From Patagioenas fasciata (Eukaryota > Chordata > Aves > Columbiformes > Columbidae), in contig NC_092525.1 in the NCBI RefSeq assembly GCF_037038585.1, forward strand, positions 32,732,867 to 32,796,866: DNA of 64,000 nt, written 5' to 3'. The position numbers were made by a program, and so were the translations under genes. Shown here piece by piece: positions 37,389 to 49,116 of this stretch; position 1 is the stretch's first letter; every line of letters starts with the position of its first letter. The notes beneath the pieces are model-generated. The model was not told the origin of the DNA, ran no database searches, and worked only from the letters and a program-made list of their open reading frames with translations.

Positions 37389-38972
37389 TAAAGCATGACA
37401 GAGGGGCAGCAAGATTTGTACTGACAGCAGGTTGCATTTTTTTTTCCAGTTTCTTCATTACTCATTGCAAATAAGTTAGCTAATTGCTAAATAACAGACA
37501 AAAGACACTAATTAGAGTAGTGGCTTTGACATCTGTGTGTATCTAAAGTTAAAACTTAATTAGAAGTTAAAACGATGTTGTTTTATTGATGCGTACTTAG
37601 CATTTTTAGTCCTTTAAACATTAAATGGAGGTTCACTTAGGAAGGGACATTACAATGAAACATTTAAATACACTGCTAATTCTCTCTGCTAGTTAGTGAT
37701 ACTTGCCTTTCTCCTGACAGTCACTAGCGAAAAAAAAAAAAAGAGCAAAAAAACCTGCCAAACATGAGCAAATATTTCCACCTACTTTCTAGAGTAAATT
37801 ATTGTCTCTGAATTGCCACACTTCTTATTCCAGTTGTATTCTTTTCATTTGTCGGCAAGGGAATTCATGTTTCAGCCCTTCTCCTCCCTCCCCAACAATG
37901 ATACTCTGCTAATAAAGTCTTACTGCCTTTTTCTGTCTATCAAAACCACAGCATAAATCGCCGCCTTGGAATCCTCACCATTCAGACACACACACTGCTG
38001 ACCCCTTGGGAACACTGAGTAGAACCCTGTGCCAATCAGCAATTATAAGATAATGGTACTAAAAAGCCTGAACCTGGGAGTTATTCAGTTGCTCTGCCAA
38101 CCCTTGCAGTACTCTTTTATGTGCCTGGGAATTAATTAATTAACAGACTAATTTATTGTTCAGTATAAAGGATTTCCATCTTTCTAGTCAGGTTTCACAT
38201 CATCAAAATTCACCACCTGATCAGGAGATGCCAATTGTTTGTCCTCATTTCCAAAAGACAAAGAAATCCATGAAAACATTGCTTCATAGCTCAAGTTTGC
38301 TTTGAAAAAAAAAACCCACGTTGCTGTCACAATTTGAGTATTGCCCTCCAATGCAAACAGACAAGCCTTATCTCCTAGAGTGCCTTTACATAAAGGGAGA
38401 CCTAAATTCACAAGACCTGGAAAGGCCAATGCTATAATGAAAGTAGTCTGTGGACACATTGCTGCTCCTCACTCTGCAAAGCCAAGGACAAATCCAGTTT
38501 GAACCTGACGACTGATTTCATTGACCATCATGTAGACTGCATGACATAACCTAGAACATTTTGCCTACAGAAGCTAGACCATCGCTACGAAGAAAGGGTG
38601 AGCTTGAACTCCTGATGGCAACAGACATTGCTGGTTTAGCTTACAGTCCAAGCCGTAGCCAAGAGATTAGTGTTCAAACACAGCATTACAACCTGTGTTT
38701 TCCAGCTGATACACAGTATTAAGGACTCATCTGCACTACAAATACGCGTGTTTAAACACAAGCAGAAGAGGTTACGTTAGTGGAAATGATGACTGCAGTG
38801 TTCCAGGAGTCATCGTGGTCAAGAGGAAGTTGTGTTCAACCCCATGGATTAAACTCTAGTGGAGAAGAACTTTCTACTCCCGTGCTCTAGGTATTTTCTT
38901 CAAGCACAGGGAAGTCTGTCAGTTGGTCTTTGCACAATCTGAAGGAAGAAATCAACCAGACTTGCAAGGGAG

Positions 38973-39044
38973 AAAAAAAAAAAAATCCAACTAAGTTTAG
39001 GGAGTGAAGAGTGTGCATTAGATACGTTTTTTTTTTTTTTTTTT
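38973..39044. repeat. Poly(A)13 and poly(T)18 inverted pair
   Basis: Thirteen A (38973-38985) and eighteen T (39027-39044) are separated by 41 bp. Transcribed in either direction the arms could pair as a pure A-U stem. The arrangement may have arisen from two independent tail insertions or slippage. Confidence 0.8.
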
Positions 39045-39639
39045 AACATCACTGTAGATTTTTTAAGAACAAATAGGATAAGCACCTGTTGGGAACAAGC
39101 CAGGTTTCCCATTCCTACCTCAGTTCAGGGTTACTGATCAGCTGGTCCCTCGAGACTGCTCCAACTCGGATACTTTCAGGATTTGAATATTTATGATGTT
39201 GTTCCTGCATCCCTCCTGGTTCAGTCACATAACTCAAATCAGTCTCATCAGCCAAAGTATAAAATATGGTGAAATGATCCCATGACTTTGGGTTGTTACC
39301 AACCAGGAGAAAAAGGCAAAAGAAAACCGTTGGGACTGAGAGGGCTGATCAGCCTGTGGGGTGGCAAGAAGGGGTATTTTTTCTGAAAAAGAAGCAATTG
39401 AAAGCCACTGAGGACTGAGCCACGCTTTCCAGGCTTTGCCAGAGAACTTCCTTTATGCTTCTTGGTGGAGGAGGTGAAAAGGAGCGTAAAGAATGGGGAG
39501 TTTGTTAAATCTAAAACTAAAAAGTTATTAAAAGAAAAATGAAAATGCAGAACATCGTATCACTAATAAAAACCTGGCTGAAAAGTTGTACTGAAGGATA
39601 GCACAAAGGAAAATCATGATATCAATTCATAATACATCA

Positions 39640-41960
39640 TGCAAGTATTTTTAATGAACTTTCTTTTAGTCCGTAGCTCAAACCCTGACATTTATTATTT
39701 CAATGATTTCAGATGCTCTTTCCAGGATTTCTGTGAAAAAAAGGAAGCCATTTTCAAACCTTGAAACAAATTGGCTCCCACATGTAAGTTTAAATTATCC
39801 ATCACCCTGCAGGAGGATTCAAGCAAAATCGAAGGCCATCTTGATGAATAATCAAGGTAAATTTGTCACATTTTTTACCGTGCTGCATACTTTCAGAGTT
39901 TCATAAAAAGATCCACATAATTAGTTTAGCTTACCAGGAAAAAAAATAGTTGAATGACAAGGTCAGGCTCTTGCCCTTTCAGTAAATTAGAGAAGATTGC
40001 CATAAATTGCATAATATAATGAAACACCAATTTGCATATTTGCTGCTATATTAAAAGGGATCAGTTTTAGCTCGCAAAGCAGAACAAATAAAAACATGCA
40101 TTTTAATAACTCAAATTACTCCCAGGAAGTGACCCTCAGCAGAAAGCCTGATTATCACTCCTTAATTAGAAGCCTTGGAAATCTAAATCCTCCTTTAAAT
40201 CCTATTCTGTGTACAGTGAAAGATGAAGCCGTGAGTTTTGTCTTAGATTCAATATTTACTCTTTACTAATATGTTTGCAGGGGAGACTTTCCAAGCATTA
40301 TGAAGACATGCAAAAAAAATTAATATTCAAAGAAAGAGTGCATAAAACCTGTGTTGGCTTGCAGGTGCAAAGCAATTAACAAGCTGGCATTTGCAGTGCT
40401 TTTAATTAATTAATTAAAAATTCAAAGCTGACTTTCATTTCTTTAAATGTTTGAACATTTTATCCATCAATAATGAACCACTACTTACTGCTGTGCTACA
40501 ACAGCTGGTAAATGAAAAACTTAGTCCAACACTGTAAAAAAGTGCATAGGAACTTCACATTTGGCTTTCTCCTTGCAATTTAAAAATGCAATACAGTTTG
40601 AAACTCTGTATGATGGGGAAGTGAATCTTGTGTGCCTGCTTAGCTGTAAAAATAAACTGCATTCTATATTACAGTTCACCCTAGAACAGGAATTAAAATC
40701 AAAAGTGTCAGTATAAAATGTATTTGGGTTTAATTTTTAATTTAACTTAAAAATTAAATTCTGTTTGCTTTGGGAAGTCGAGGGAGCTTTCTTAAGAATA
40801 AAATGTTCTGCCCTGATCTTTAAAGGTTAAAACTATGTTATAAAATTAGACTGAGTCATTTCTAAACGGCCACAAATAATAAATAGTCAGAGAAAGGTGC
40901 TGTGATTAAATTTACAAGTTGATATCACTGAATGATAAATGTATTGTTTTCAGCGGATTTTGGTCACTATGCATTTAAAAGACATGACTATTAATATACT
41001 TTAATTAAAACATAAATACTACATTGCTACCTCACTAGGCATTCACTCAGCTGGAACTAACTGTATTTGCTTAATCTACAATTTTAGATGTATTAGCAAA
41101 AATAAATGTTGGTGAATGTAAGAGCCTGATTACATATCTTGAGTAAATTGGTGATAATGAGTCAAGAGACTTTGTGTTCATTCACATATATTAGAATAAG
41201 AATCATTATGAAATTAAAGCTAAGATTAATCCTGCTAATGACACCATGGAGCATCTGGGAATAAGATAACCCAGATGTCAAATTCACTGTGATACTGTGC
41301 TGCTATTTGATAGAGTAACCCCTTGAAGTGTTCTTCTAAGGCAGCTAGCTGGTACCCCACAGTCCCAGCACTTGAAATGCAAATGAGTGACAAGATAGAC
41401 TAATAATGAGAGCAGATTCTAGCAGTAAGGAAAATGAATAAATTAAAAAAAAAAAAATCTGAGCCACTGATAAGAACAAGCAGCAGGCAACCCAATGTCC
41501 TCAATTAGGGTGGATGACATCTGCAGTGTATTTCTCTCTAATAAAGCCCTCACTCTGTATTCCAAAGCACACGATTCTAACACTGTTAACATTTTAATGT
41601 CTTGGGCGTGCATAGTAACATTAATTACAAGATGATTTGGATGACTTCTGAATCTCTTTTATGTCTTCCACTGAGTAAAAATCTGAGTTGCAGCTTTGAT
41701 ATCATAAATAAAATGTAGAGACCTGCCAAGCATTAAAGCTCTCCTGAAGTAACTCAGATCTGCTAAGTTACATTAAACCTTTATAGCTAAGTAAAGAGCA
41801 TTCCCTATGAATTTAAAGAGGGTCAGTGTCTATACATTTTAATGGCAAAGATTTACAGATCTCCAGCATTTTTCTTTAGACTGCAGCTGTTGTTGTTTTT
41901 AATTACTAATGAGTTTAATCTAATGTTTTGTTGAGCTCAATTTACCTTCTCCATAGCATT
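39640..41960. other. AT-rich block with homeodomain and octamer motifs; candidate enhancer cluster
   Basis: No coding region is seen. The block is AT-rich but not low-complexity, and contains an inverted octamer ATTTGCAT (40030-40037) and a direct octamer ATGCAAAT (41377-41384), the classic POU-factor site. TAATTA or TTAATTA motifs recur (near 40162, 40403, 41630, 41905). Long runs without obvious decay or repeats resemble gene-desert regulatory clusters around developmental genes. Conservation was not tested. Short AT-rich motifs occur by chance in AT-rich DNA, so support is modest. Confidence 0.3.
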
Positions 41961-42629
41961 TGTTCAGCAACTTACAACAGGATTAAGTGACTTGCTGCCT
42001 TGTTTCCCCAACCCTGAGTCTCCTCTTCCTGCTGGAAAGAGCAATTATGAGCAAAAACACTCCCAAAACAATACCAAGACTATTGTCAACTGAAAAACCA
42101 CCACACTTTAATTGTAGCACAAGTCTCAATGAGCAAACCAAGGGCAATACAGGGTCCCCATGGGCTCTTCTGATTCACACTGAAAGGCAGTGGCACCTCA
42201 TCTTCATTGCAGTTGTTTGGCACGCCAACCACCCACTGCACCACCATCATCCCAGCAGCAACCGGGCACACACATCTGATGTGGTGGGGAAAAGAATGAA
42301 CAAGGGCCAGCTTTAGTGGAGGGAAGACACACAGCATCCCTGGTTCTGTTTAAATATGGATAAAATGTGGCTTTTTAATAGCCAGAAAAGCTTGTAATGT
42401 AACCACAGGGACAAACCACAGAGGCCCAGAGGGGAAAAATCATGAAAGAGTTAATAAAAATACCCCCTTAAAAAGATAACTGTGTCATCTACACAGTATC
42501 ACTTTCATCAGACAGTTTTAGTAAATCTCAAGCCAGCAGGTTCCAAGAGCAACTACACTGGGAATTTCCGAGACAAAAGTTTAAGTCACAGTTACACGGG
42601 TCTTGTCTTCCCTTGTGCTTGGGCAAAAT

Positions 42630-42649
42630 TGCCATTAATATTAATGGCA
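42630..42649. promoter_or_regulatory. Perfect 20-bp palindrome with paired ATTA sites
   Basis: TGCCATTAAT is followed directly by its reverse complement. The centre TAATATTA contains two inverted homeodomain half-sites. It lies within a non-repetitive segment (42600-42760) that also has CCTAATTAG. Binding by dimeric homeodomain proteins is inference. Confidence 0.35.
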
Positions 42650-44661
42650 GACAGGCATGCATGTAAAGGAGAGAAACCCCTAATTAGTGTCGTAGCACAT
42701 GCAACATTCCTAACCGGGAAACCATTTTGTATGCCCTAATTGCACAAAATTGGCAACAAGTTACCGTATGCATCTGTATCAAAGGCTACAGAAGCTCATG
42801 AATTCTCCAGTGGTAGGAAAACGTGCCCATACTGCAGAGTCTGGGTGACACAGGCAGTCTGTGTGTGTGTTAGCCCTACACCCTCTGCTGCCCAGCAAAG
42901 GTGCCCTCCAGAGGTTCCCCAGCCACTGTTCCTGCTGCATCCCTCTCCCTCAGTGGGGAAACACAAGCACCTGCATTTTCCATCAAGACAGAGATTATTT
43001 TTTAAAGCATTTTTTACTTAAACAGATCTGACTGATCAGTCTCTGCTGATATGAAGATATTACAAAACTGCACTAAAAACATACTATAGCCTTATAATAC
43101 CAGAATTGCACTACTCATGTTAGAGAGTAGGGTCTTCTCTCTCATTTACAGGAGGTTTCCTCATATACTGCATTGCTCCAAATCACAAGGAAGTCCGTTT
43201 GGCTGTAGAAAGATGTTTGAGGTCCAAGTCTTGACTGCTACAACTTCTACTTGGATACAAAGCCTTAAAATTTGTGCAAAAATATTTCAGAACTCTTCTC
43301 ACTTTTAAGTTAATATTTTTTTCTTAACTAAAACAATAAACCAGTTTTCCTGCAAATAAAGGTTAAGTGGAATTATATGAGCAGTAATTGTGATAGTATG
43401 TTTTTACAGAGAAAACGTCAACATTCTTATAACAACTACCTTTTTAGATTTTTAAATCTTTAAATATACATTACTTAAGCATCTATGTTTTCCCCTCTTA
43501 AAAACATCAGAGCAAGTAATTCTTCAAGTAACTCAGTTGACTTCTTACTGATGCAACAGACCTTGTTATTGCTCCAGAGATTCGAAGACAGAAAAATATC
43601 CTCTTCGACATTTTTTAATTTTTAAACTGGAGAAAGGAAATACTGTGTGAAACATTTTCAACTAAATACTTAATTGGAAGTCAACATAAATAGAAGATTG
43701 GCACCAACCCACTTAACAAGAAACATGACTGACTCACTTGATATTTTCTTCACTAAACATGGATGTTTCTTCCAAAAGGTAAATTCGTTCCTAGAATTTT
43801 TTTTTAGCAGTGGTTTTCATTCTTTTAGAACCAAAATCTGAAAGTGACAAAAGCAATGTCTGAGAATGTGAAAGTTTAATCACTCAGGTAGCAACAGAGT
43901 ATCCACTTCACCAATTACAATAAGACAAATCTGCTCATGTTGTATTTGTGGATAGACTGTTTGGCCCCTAATACTCAACTTGGACAAGTTTAATGTTTCC
44001 CTGGCTGCTCTACTGTCATGCCCATCTGTCAGAATGGCACAGTGCCCATTCACAAGGTAGAATGCCAGTTTCAACCAGAGTATGGATATCAACCAAAGAC
44101 CAGTTTAGGAGGAAAGCCTATTGGATGTAGCTAACGACACCTTATTTACAGAGATCCTCCTGGTGTCAAGCAGTGCCAAATTAAGAACACATGCTACATT
44201 ACAAGGATCACATCTGTTAACAAATATTGGCACTTTGTCACTGGCATCTGCCTCTTTTGTTAACCCACTTCAGTAGTGAAAAGGCTGCCTGAGAAGAAGA
44301 GAGGTTCAGGCCTCATCCTACCAGCATAATCACAGATTTACTCACCAAGAATTTCCCAATAATAGGCTGTTAATGTTAACATAAGTCTGTCAACATTACT
44401 TCTGCGTACAACTCTGCCCAGTGGTCAGTGATGTCCTATAAAAACCTGTGAAATTATAGAATTATAATACCTATTCAAATTAGCTTTTTCATGTGTTTGA
44501 AGGTTTTTTAAGCCTATTGTCATCCTGTCAGCAACAAGAGGAACAGGATTGCAGAAAGACTGACAAGTAACAAAACGGGGAGAAACTACTGTTATATATT
44601 CTTGGTACGGCTGAGTTTGCAATCTAAGTAAAAGGCTGAATTAAATAACTCAACCCAAAGG

Positions 44662-44684
44662 AAAAAAAACAAACAAACAAAAAA
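44662..44684. repeat. (AAAC)n tract
   Basis: A short run of A followed by AAAC units. Similar (CAAA)/(GTTT) tracts recur in the window at 47966 and 58043. Confidence 0.85.
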
Positions 44685-47600
44685 GCAGAACCTCCCCACA
44701 TCAGAGAATACCACACATGATGTTCTTTGGAACTCCTTTGCTCTCATATGTTGGGTTTTGTTTTTTAAGCTGAACAGTATAGATGTATTAAGGCATGGAC
44801 AGCATGGTCCAGTACAGAAAGGCCTCTGTGCTGAAGACAAGTGATTACAATTTTCATTTTAAGATTATTTCCAGTTTCCACCATAAATACAACAAACTGG
44901 AACATGTTTGCCAGTCCTTACCAAGCAGTTTGCCATGAGTGGCATGGACAGCAAGTCCAGAAGCTGCCAGTCCCTGCCAACACTCAGCAGGGCTCTGCCT
45001 GGTTGAGAGAGGAGGGAGGTTAAGACTCCCCAGCCGAGCAGGTGGGGACATGAGCACTAGGAGCTCCTCCCTTCTGGGAGATGCCACCACACCTCCTGTT
45101 GTGCTGCTTCAAAGGCAAGGGGATCTGCACTCCCAGCAAGCCTCTCATTTACCGGTAGTCCAAGAGAATGAAAGGAAGACATAAGGAATGCAGCACGAAG
45201 GTGAGACTGAGGGGATGCAACTGCTTCCTGCCTTCCAGGATATACAGGCAACCAGCTACAGGGATCACCAGCACTCAAGGCTGGTGTAAAGGTAATCATG
45301 GTAGATATAGCAGAGGCAGGACACTTAAATTAACCTTTCAGGTATCTCACCTTGGTGAAGAGACCAGGACTCTATTCTCTTTGCTTTGTTGATGAAATAT
45401 GATTGCCTGGCTCACCACACTGCAGCACGGAACATCACTGTGAGTAATTTCAACAGGATGGGAAGCTCTTGGACTGCGTTATCTGGTAACAAGCAGCTTT
45501 CTCTGGAGACAGCTTAAAGGACTAGCTGAATTTTCTTGAACAGACACCAAGAACATCAATCCTGATGAATCTCTTCTGTGTTGGCTCTAGGAAAGAGAAA
45601 TGACATTTACACCCTTCTAGGACACCAAAGGCCTGCGAAAAGGATGATGCTATTGGCAATAAAATTAAGTGTTTTCACTCCTTGGTCAGATACAGCTATT
45701 GTTCAATAAATCTCTGCTAAGAAGTACCACTAAGTATTGCTATGTAGTTCACACGATCTTCAGTGCCGAGAGATCTGGCTTTACCTCTTTTCTCTGGAAA
45801 GAATTTCCTTTGGCCACCCTGGCTTTCAGTTACACCAACCAACCATGTGAGCATCTGTACTGTGAGCTGGTTGTATGTTAGTCCAGTTCACTTTGGTAGC
45901 ATTCACAGAGAGGGGACAGTGGTCCTCAGGAAGCATTGAAGACGGCATAAAACTGCAGTCTTTCTGTGCTATTAGAACAGATCTGCCCCATACCTCATCA
46001 GAAAGCACTGAGCTTTGCAGAGGTTGAACTTCAGGCTTCAGAGTGAGCTAGATGAATCATTTCAAATTAAATGAAGGCACAGGCCTATGTGTCTGTGCCT
46101 TCAGTGTCCATGTAGAAACTGTCTCCTAGCACCATGAAACAGACATTTTTGTAGGCTCTGACCAAGATTAAAATACAAAGCAAATGGTTTGTTTTCTTTC
46201 TACTATTGGATGAAGACCATACAAGCATTGAGTTGACTATGCTCTTCAGTGGCACCACAATGTTTCACTTGTCAGCCACCAACAGTTCAAAATGTCTGGA
46301 TATATGAAAAGGGACTGAAGATCTTGTTGAATGATCCCAGGAAGTTACAGTTACCAGAGCTGTCAGAGACGGTTCCTTCCTCTTCCTTTAGAGCAGCATG
46401 CCGTGAGCAGAGACATCAGTTTACTGGATATTAACATGCATTTAAGATAGAAGAAGCAAATACCTAACACTGTGCATCAACCAGGACAGTTGCCCAAATG
46501 TCTCCAAACCTGCTGTAAGCCCACACACCTGCAAAGTTTCAAGACAAACAGACACAAATTAAGAGAAGTATTTAACAATTGGCAGAGGGGGTGTGAAAAG
46601 AGACATCATGATTCATTTGTCTTGAAGGCCTGAACAAAGTCTAGCTTGTGACAATCTATTCCAGCAAAATATAACATCTATAGGATGATACAAACATCAC
46701 TCTCCAGCTTGACTGGTGGATTTATTTTGCTTAAATAGTCTTGAAGCACCAAATGACATTTGTGATAATGTCATAGGGGGAAAATGTTTAACTGCCTCCT
46801 GGATTTACCTGGCATGTGAAAGATGTAATTCTAAAGATAACAATAACGATGTCACATTTACACATCTCCTGTCATCCAGATTAATCCTTCTGTTTTGCTA
46901 ACTACACAGGAATATCCTTAACCATAGAGCCACTGTCAGTACTGGAGACTAACAGCTTAAAATAGGAAATAAGAATTTCACTCACTTGGCAGCCAGCATC
47001 TGAACTGTGAGAGGCGTAACGTGATTAACCACAGCTCAGCATCTGAGCTGAATGTGTCCTTGGCATGTTTGTTGCAGGCTGAGCACATGTATCCTCAGAA
47101 TCCAGCCTTCACCTCGCCCACGCAGCAAGTAGTCCCAGCAGAGATGGCATTTACAAAGAGTTCACCTAAGTCAACACTGCTTAACCTGGTACGAAAGTGA
47201 AGTCTGTTAAACCACCAGAGCATTTCCCAGCATATGTAATGGTTCCAGTACAAACCCTGGTCATGGCTGCTTCTTGTTCACCAGGGAAATGCACTGGAAT
47301 CACTCTTAAAAGTGACATATGTGGCTGTGGAGTCCAGGCTATGCCACTTAATTTTAGACACATGTGAATTAGATGTCTCATCACTCAAATGCTTTCTGTA
47401 GAGGATGTGCAACTCCAGAAGGCATTTCAAGTCTTAGGTCACTTCAACTGCCCTTTTTAACAATCTCTCCCTCCCCCACAACTAGAAAGACAGCCAAGGG
47501 TGACGTAGTCTCCTCAGATAGATCCTTAATGCTTGGTGGCAGGAGTCACTTTTCATTTGATGCACCTAGTCCAGAGAAGCAACACGGCGTTTCTTGGCTA

Positions 47601-47965
47601 GTACTGATGAATCAGAAAATACCTGTTCATCTAGCCCTAAATGCCAGATCACACCTCTTCAAGGGTTCCTGTCTGGTCAGTCAGCCCAGCTGGACTGTCT
47701 CCTGGCCATCTGCATCCCTGGCCCTCAGCAGGCTGTGTGGAGCTGTCAGTCTGTTCAACATGGGTGGAAGCTCTAGAAATGCCTTGCAAACCAGCTCCTG
47801 TCAAGGAACCACACCAGCAAAACAGAAGGTTTTGCCTCTAGCACCAAGCCAGGACTCCACAGGTGCCCAGTCATACAGGTCTTATACGGCGACTGCAACA
47901 ACGGGGATTTTTGCTGCATAAAGTAATGATGCCAACAGCACTTCTTGAAAAGCAGTAGTAAGAGG

Positions 47966-48016
47966 ACAAACAAACAAACAACAAAAAAAACAAAAAACAC
48001 AAACAAACAAAAAAAA
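47966..48016. repeat. (CAAA)n low-complexity tract
   Basis: Tandem CAAA units with A-run interruptions. A minus-strand frame across it translates as a phenylalanine- and valine-rich stretch, which is an artefact. Confidence 0.9.
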
Positions 48017-48381
48017 CCTAATAAACAGGTGACCCTATACATGTCTTATTATTTTACAATAATAAAAAAAATTAAAATTTTATTTTATGTACGTTTAAAA
48101 GGCTAAGGGTACAAGACAGAGGCTGCAGAGTTGCAGAGTGTGATTTCTACAAACCTGAAATAACATATCCATCTGAAACAAATTCATATTTAATAGTGGA
48201 ATAAATCCTTAAAATTCTTTCCAAAAGTCTTGTCAAGCCAAACAATGTTCCAGGTTCCAACCCAACAAACAGAACTGGAAACTTATGTCAGAGAACACCA
48301 TTGAAAGCATTACTGAAGTGATCTGCAAGTATTTTCTTTACTTCTGTGGGAAAAGGCTGCTTTCAAACATTTTATCAAATG

Positions 48382-48396
48382 CTGCCCTCTAGTGAG
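48382..48396 (-). promoter_or_regulatory. CTCF-like motif
   Basis: CTGCCCTCTAGTGAG matches the reverse complement of the core CTCF consensus (CCACYAGRGGGCAG type) with one clear mismatch at the last consensus base. On this match the motif is oriented to the minus strand. Occupancy is unknown, and a single motif can occur by chance in 64 kb. Confidence 0.4.
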
Positions 48397-49050
48397 CAGA
48401 TGGCTTCCAGATGAACATGCACAGACTAGAAGAGTTGTATGGTCTCAACAAAAAAAAACTTAGCTAAAATAACTGAAGTACATACCAATCGAGACAAAGG
48501 AGTCAAATGAGATGTCTGGATCATTAGTTGCAATTCTTACACATTGTTATGTTATTGCTGGTGATATTTTTTCCCCCTACTATTTTCTAGGCATCCGAAT
48601 TCAGTGCATTTAGTCATTACAATGTATCCTGTATCCTCTGTGTCTCCAGCATCTTTCCCATATTGTAAACCTCTATCAGACAGATGTGTATTTTGTAAAC
48701 TCAAGTTTTAATGATATGTTTCACCATTCTTGAGACTCTCCATAATCACACAGGTAGCCTGTTCAGAATTAAATCTCAAATGTTAAATTAGCCTGAAACA
48801 TAACAAGGTTCAATGGCATTGTATAGACACCTGAAAGTGTGTAAGGGAAGAAAAGAACAGCGAAAAATATCTGCCGCCAAGCTGGATTCACACAATTCTT
48901 TCTTGTTTCCCACAAAACGGATATGTCCCATGCTTCACTTGGTTACATAAAATGTAAGCTTCAGCTTCTTACCCATCAGTGAAAATAACTCCTCTGACAA
49001 ACAGACTCAAAATAAAGGATGGAAATTCTCATAAACCACAAGTATAATTT

Positions 49051-49116
49051 AAAAAGAAAAAAAAAAAAAACAACACAACCCACAAACCATCAAAACAACA
49101 ACAAACCAAAACAAAG
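49051..49116. repeat. A-rich tract with CAA/CAAA units
   Basis: A run of about 14 A is followed by CAACA-, CAAAC- and ACAAC-type units. It is simple sequence. Confidence 0.88.

Larger units (their letters stand above)
36168..39640. other. Gene-free stretch with simple repeats
   Basis: No supported gene. It holds a 12-base T run at 36649-36660, an AT dinucleotide tract at 37361-37388 and a poly-A/poly-T inverted pair at 38973-39044. Most of 36800-37700 is AT-rich with TAATTA-like motifs and may contain conserved elements. I can name none. Confidence 0.6.

Noticed and set aside
47373-47921. 182-codon plus-strand frame
   Set aside because: No recognisable domain, no good start context, serine/proline-rich composition typical of GC-richer non-coding DNA, and other frames overlap it.
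47773-48042. Minus-strand frame with a strongly hydrophobic phenylalanine/valine-rich segment
   Set aside because: The hydrophobic stretch is the translation of the (CAAA)n low-complexity tract at 47966-48016.
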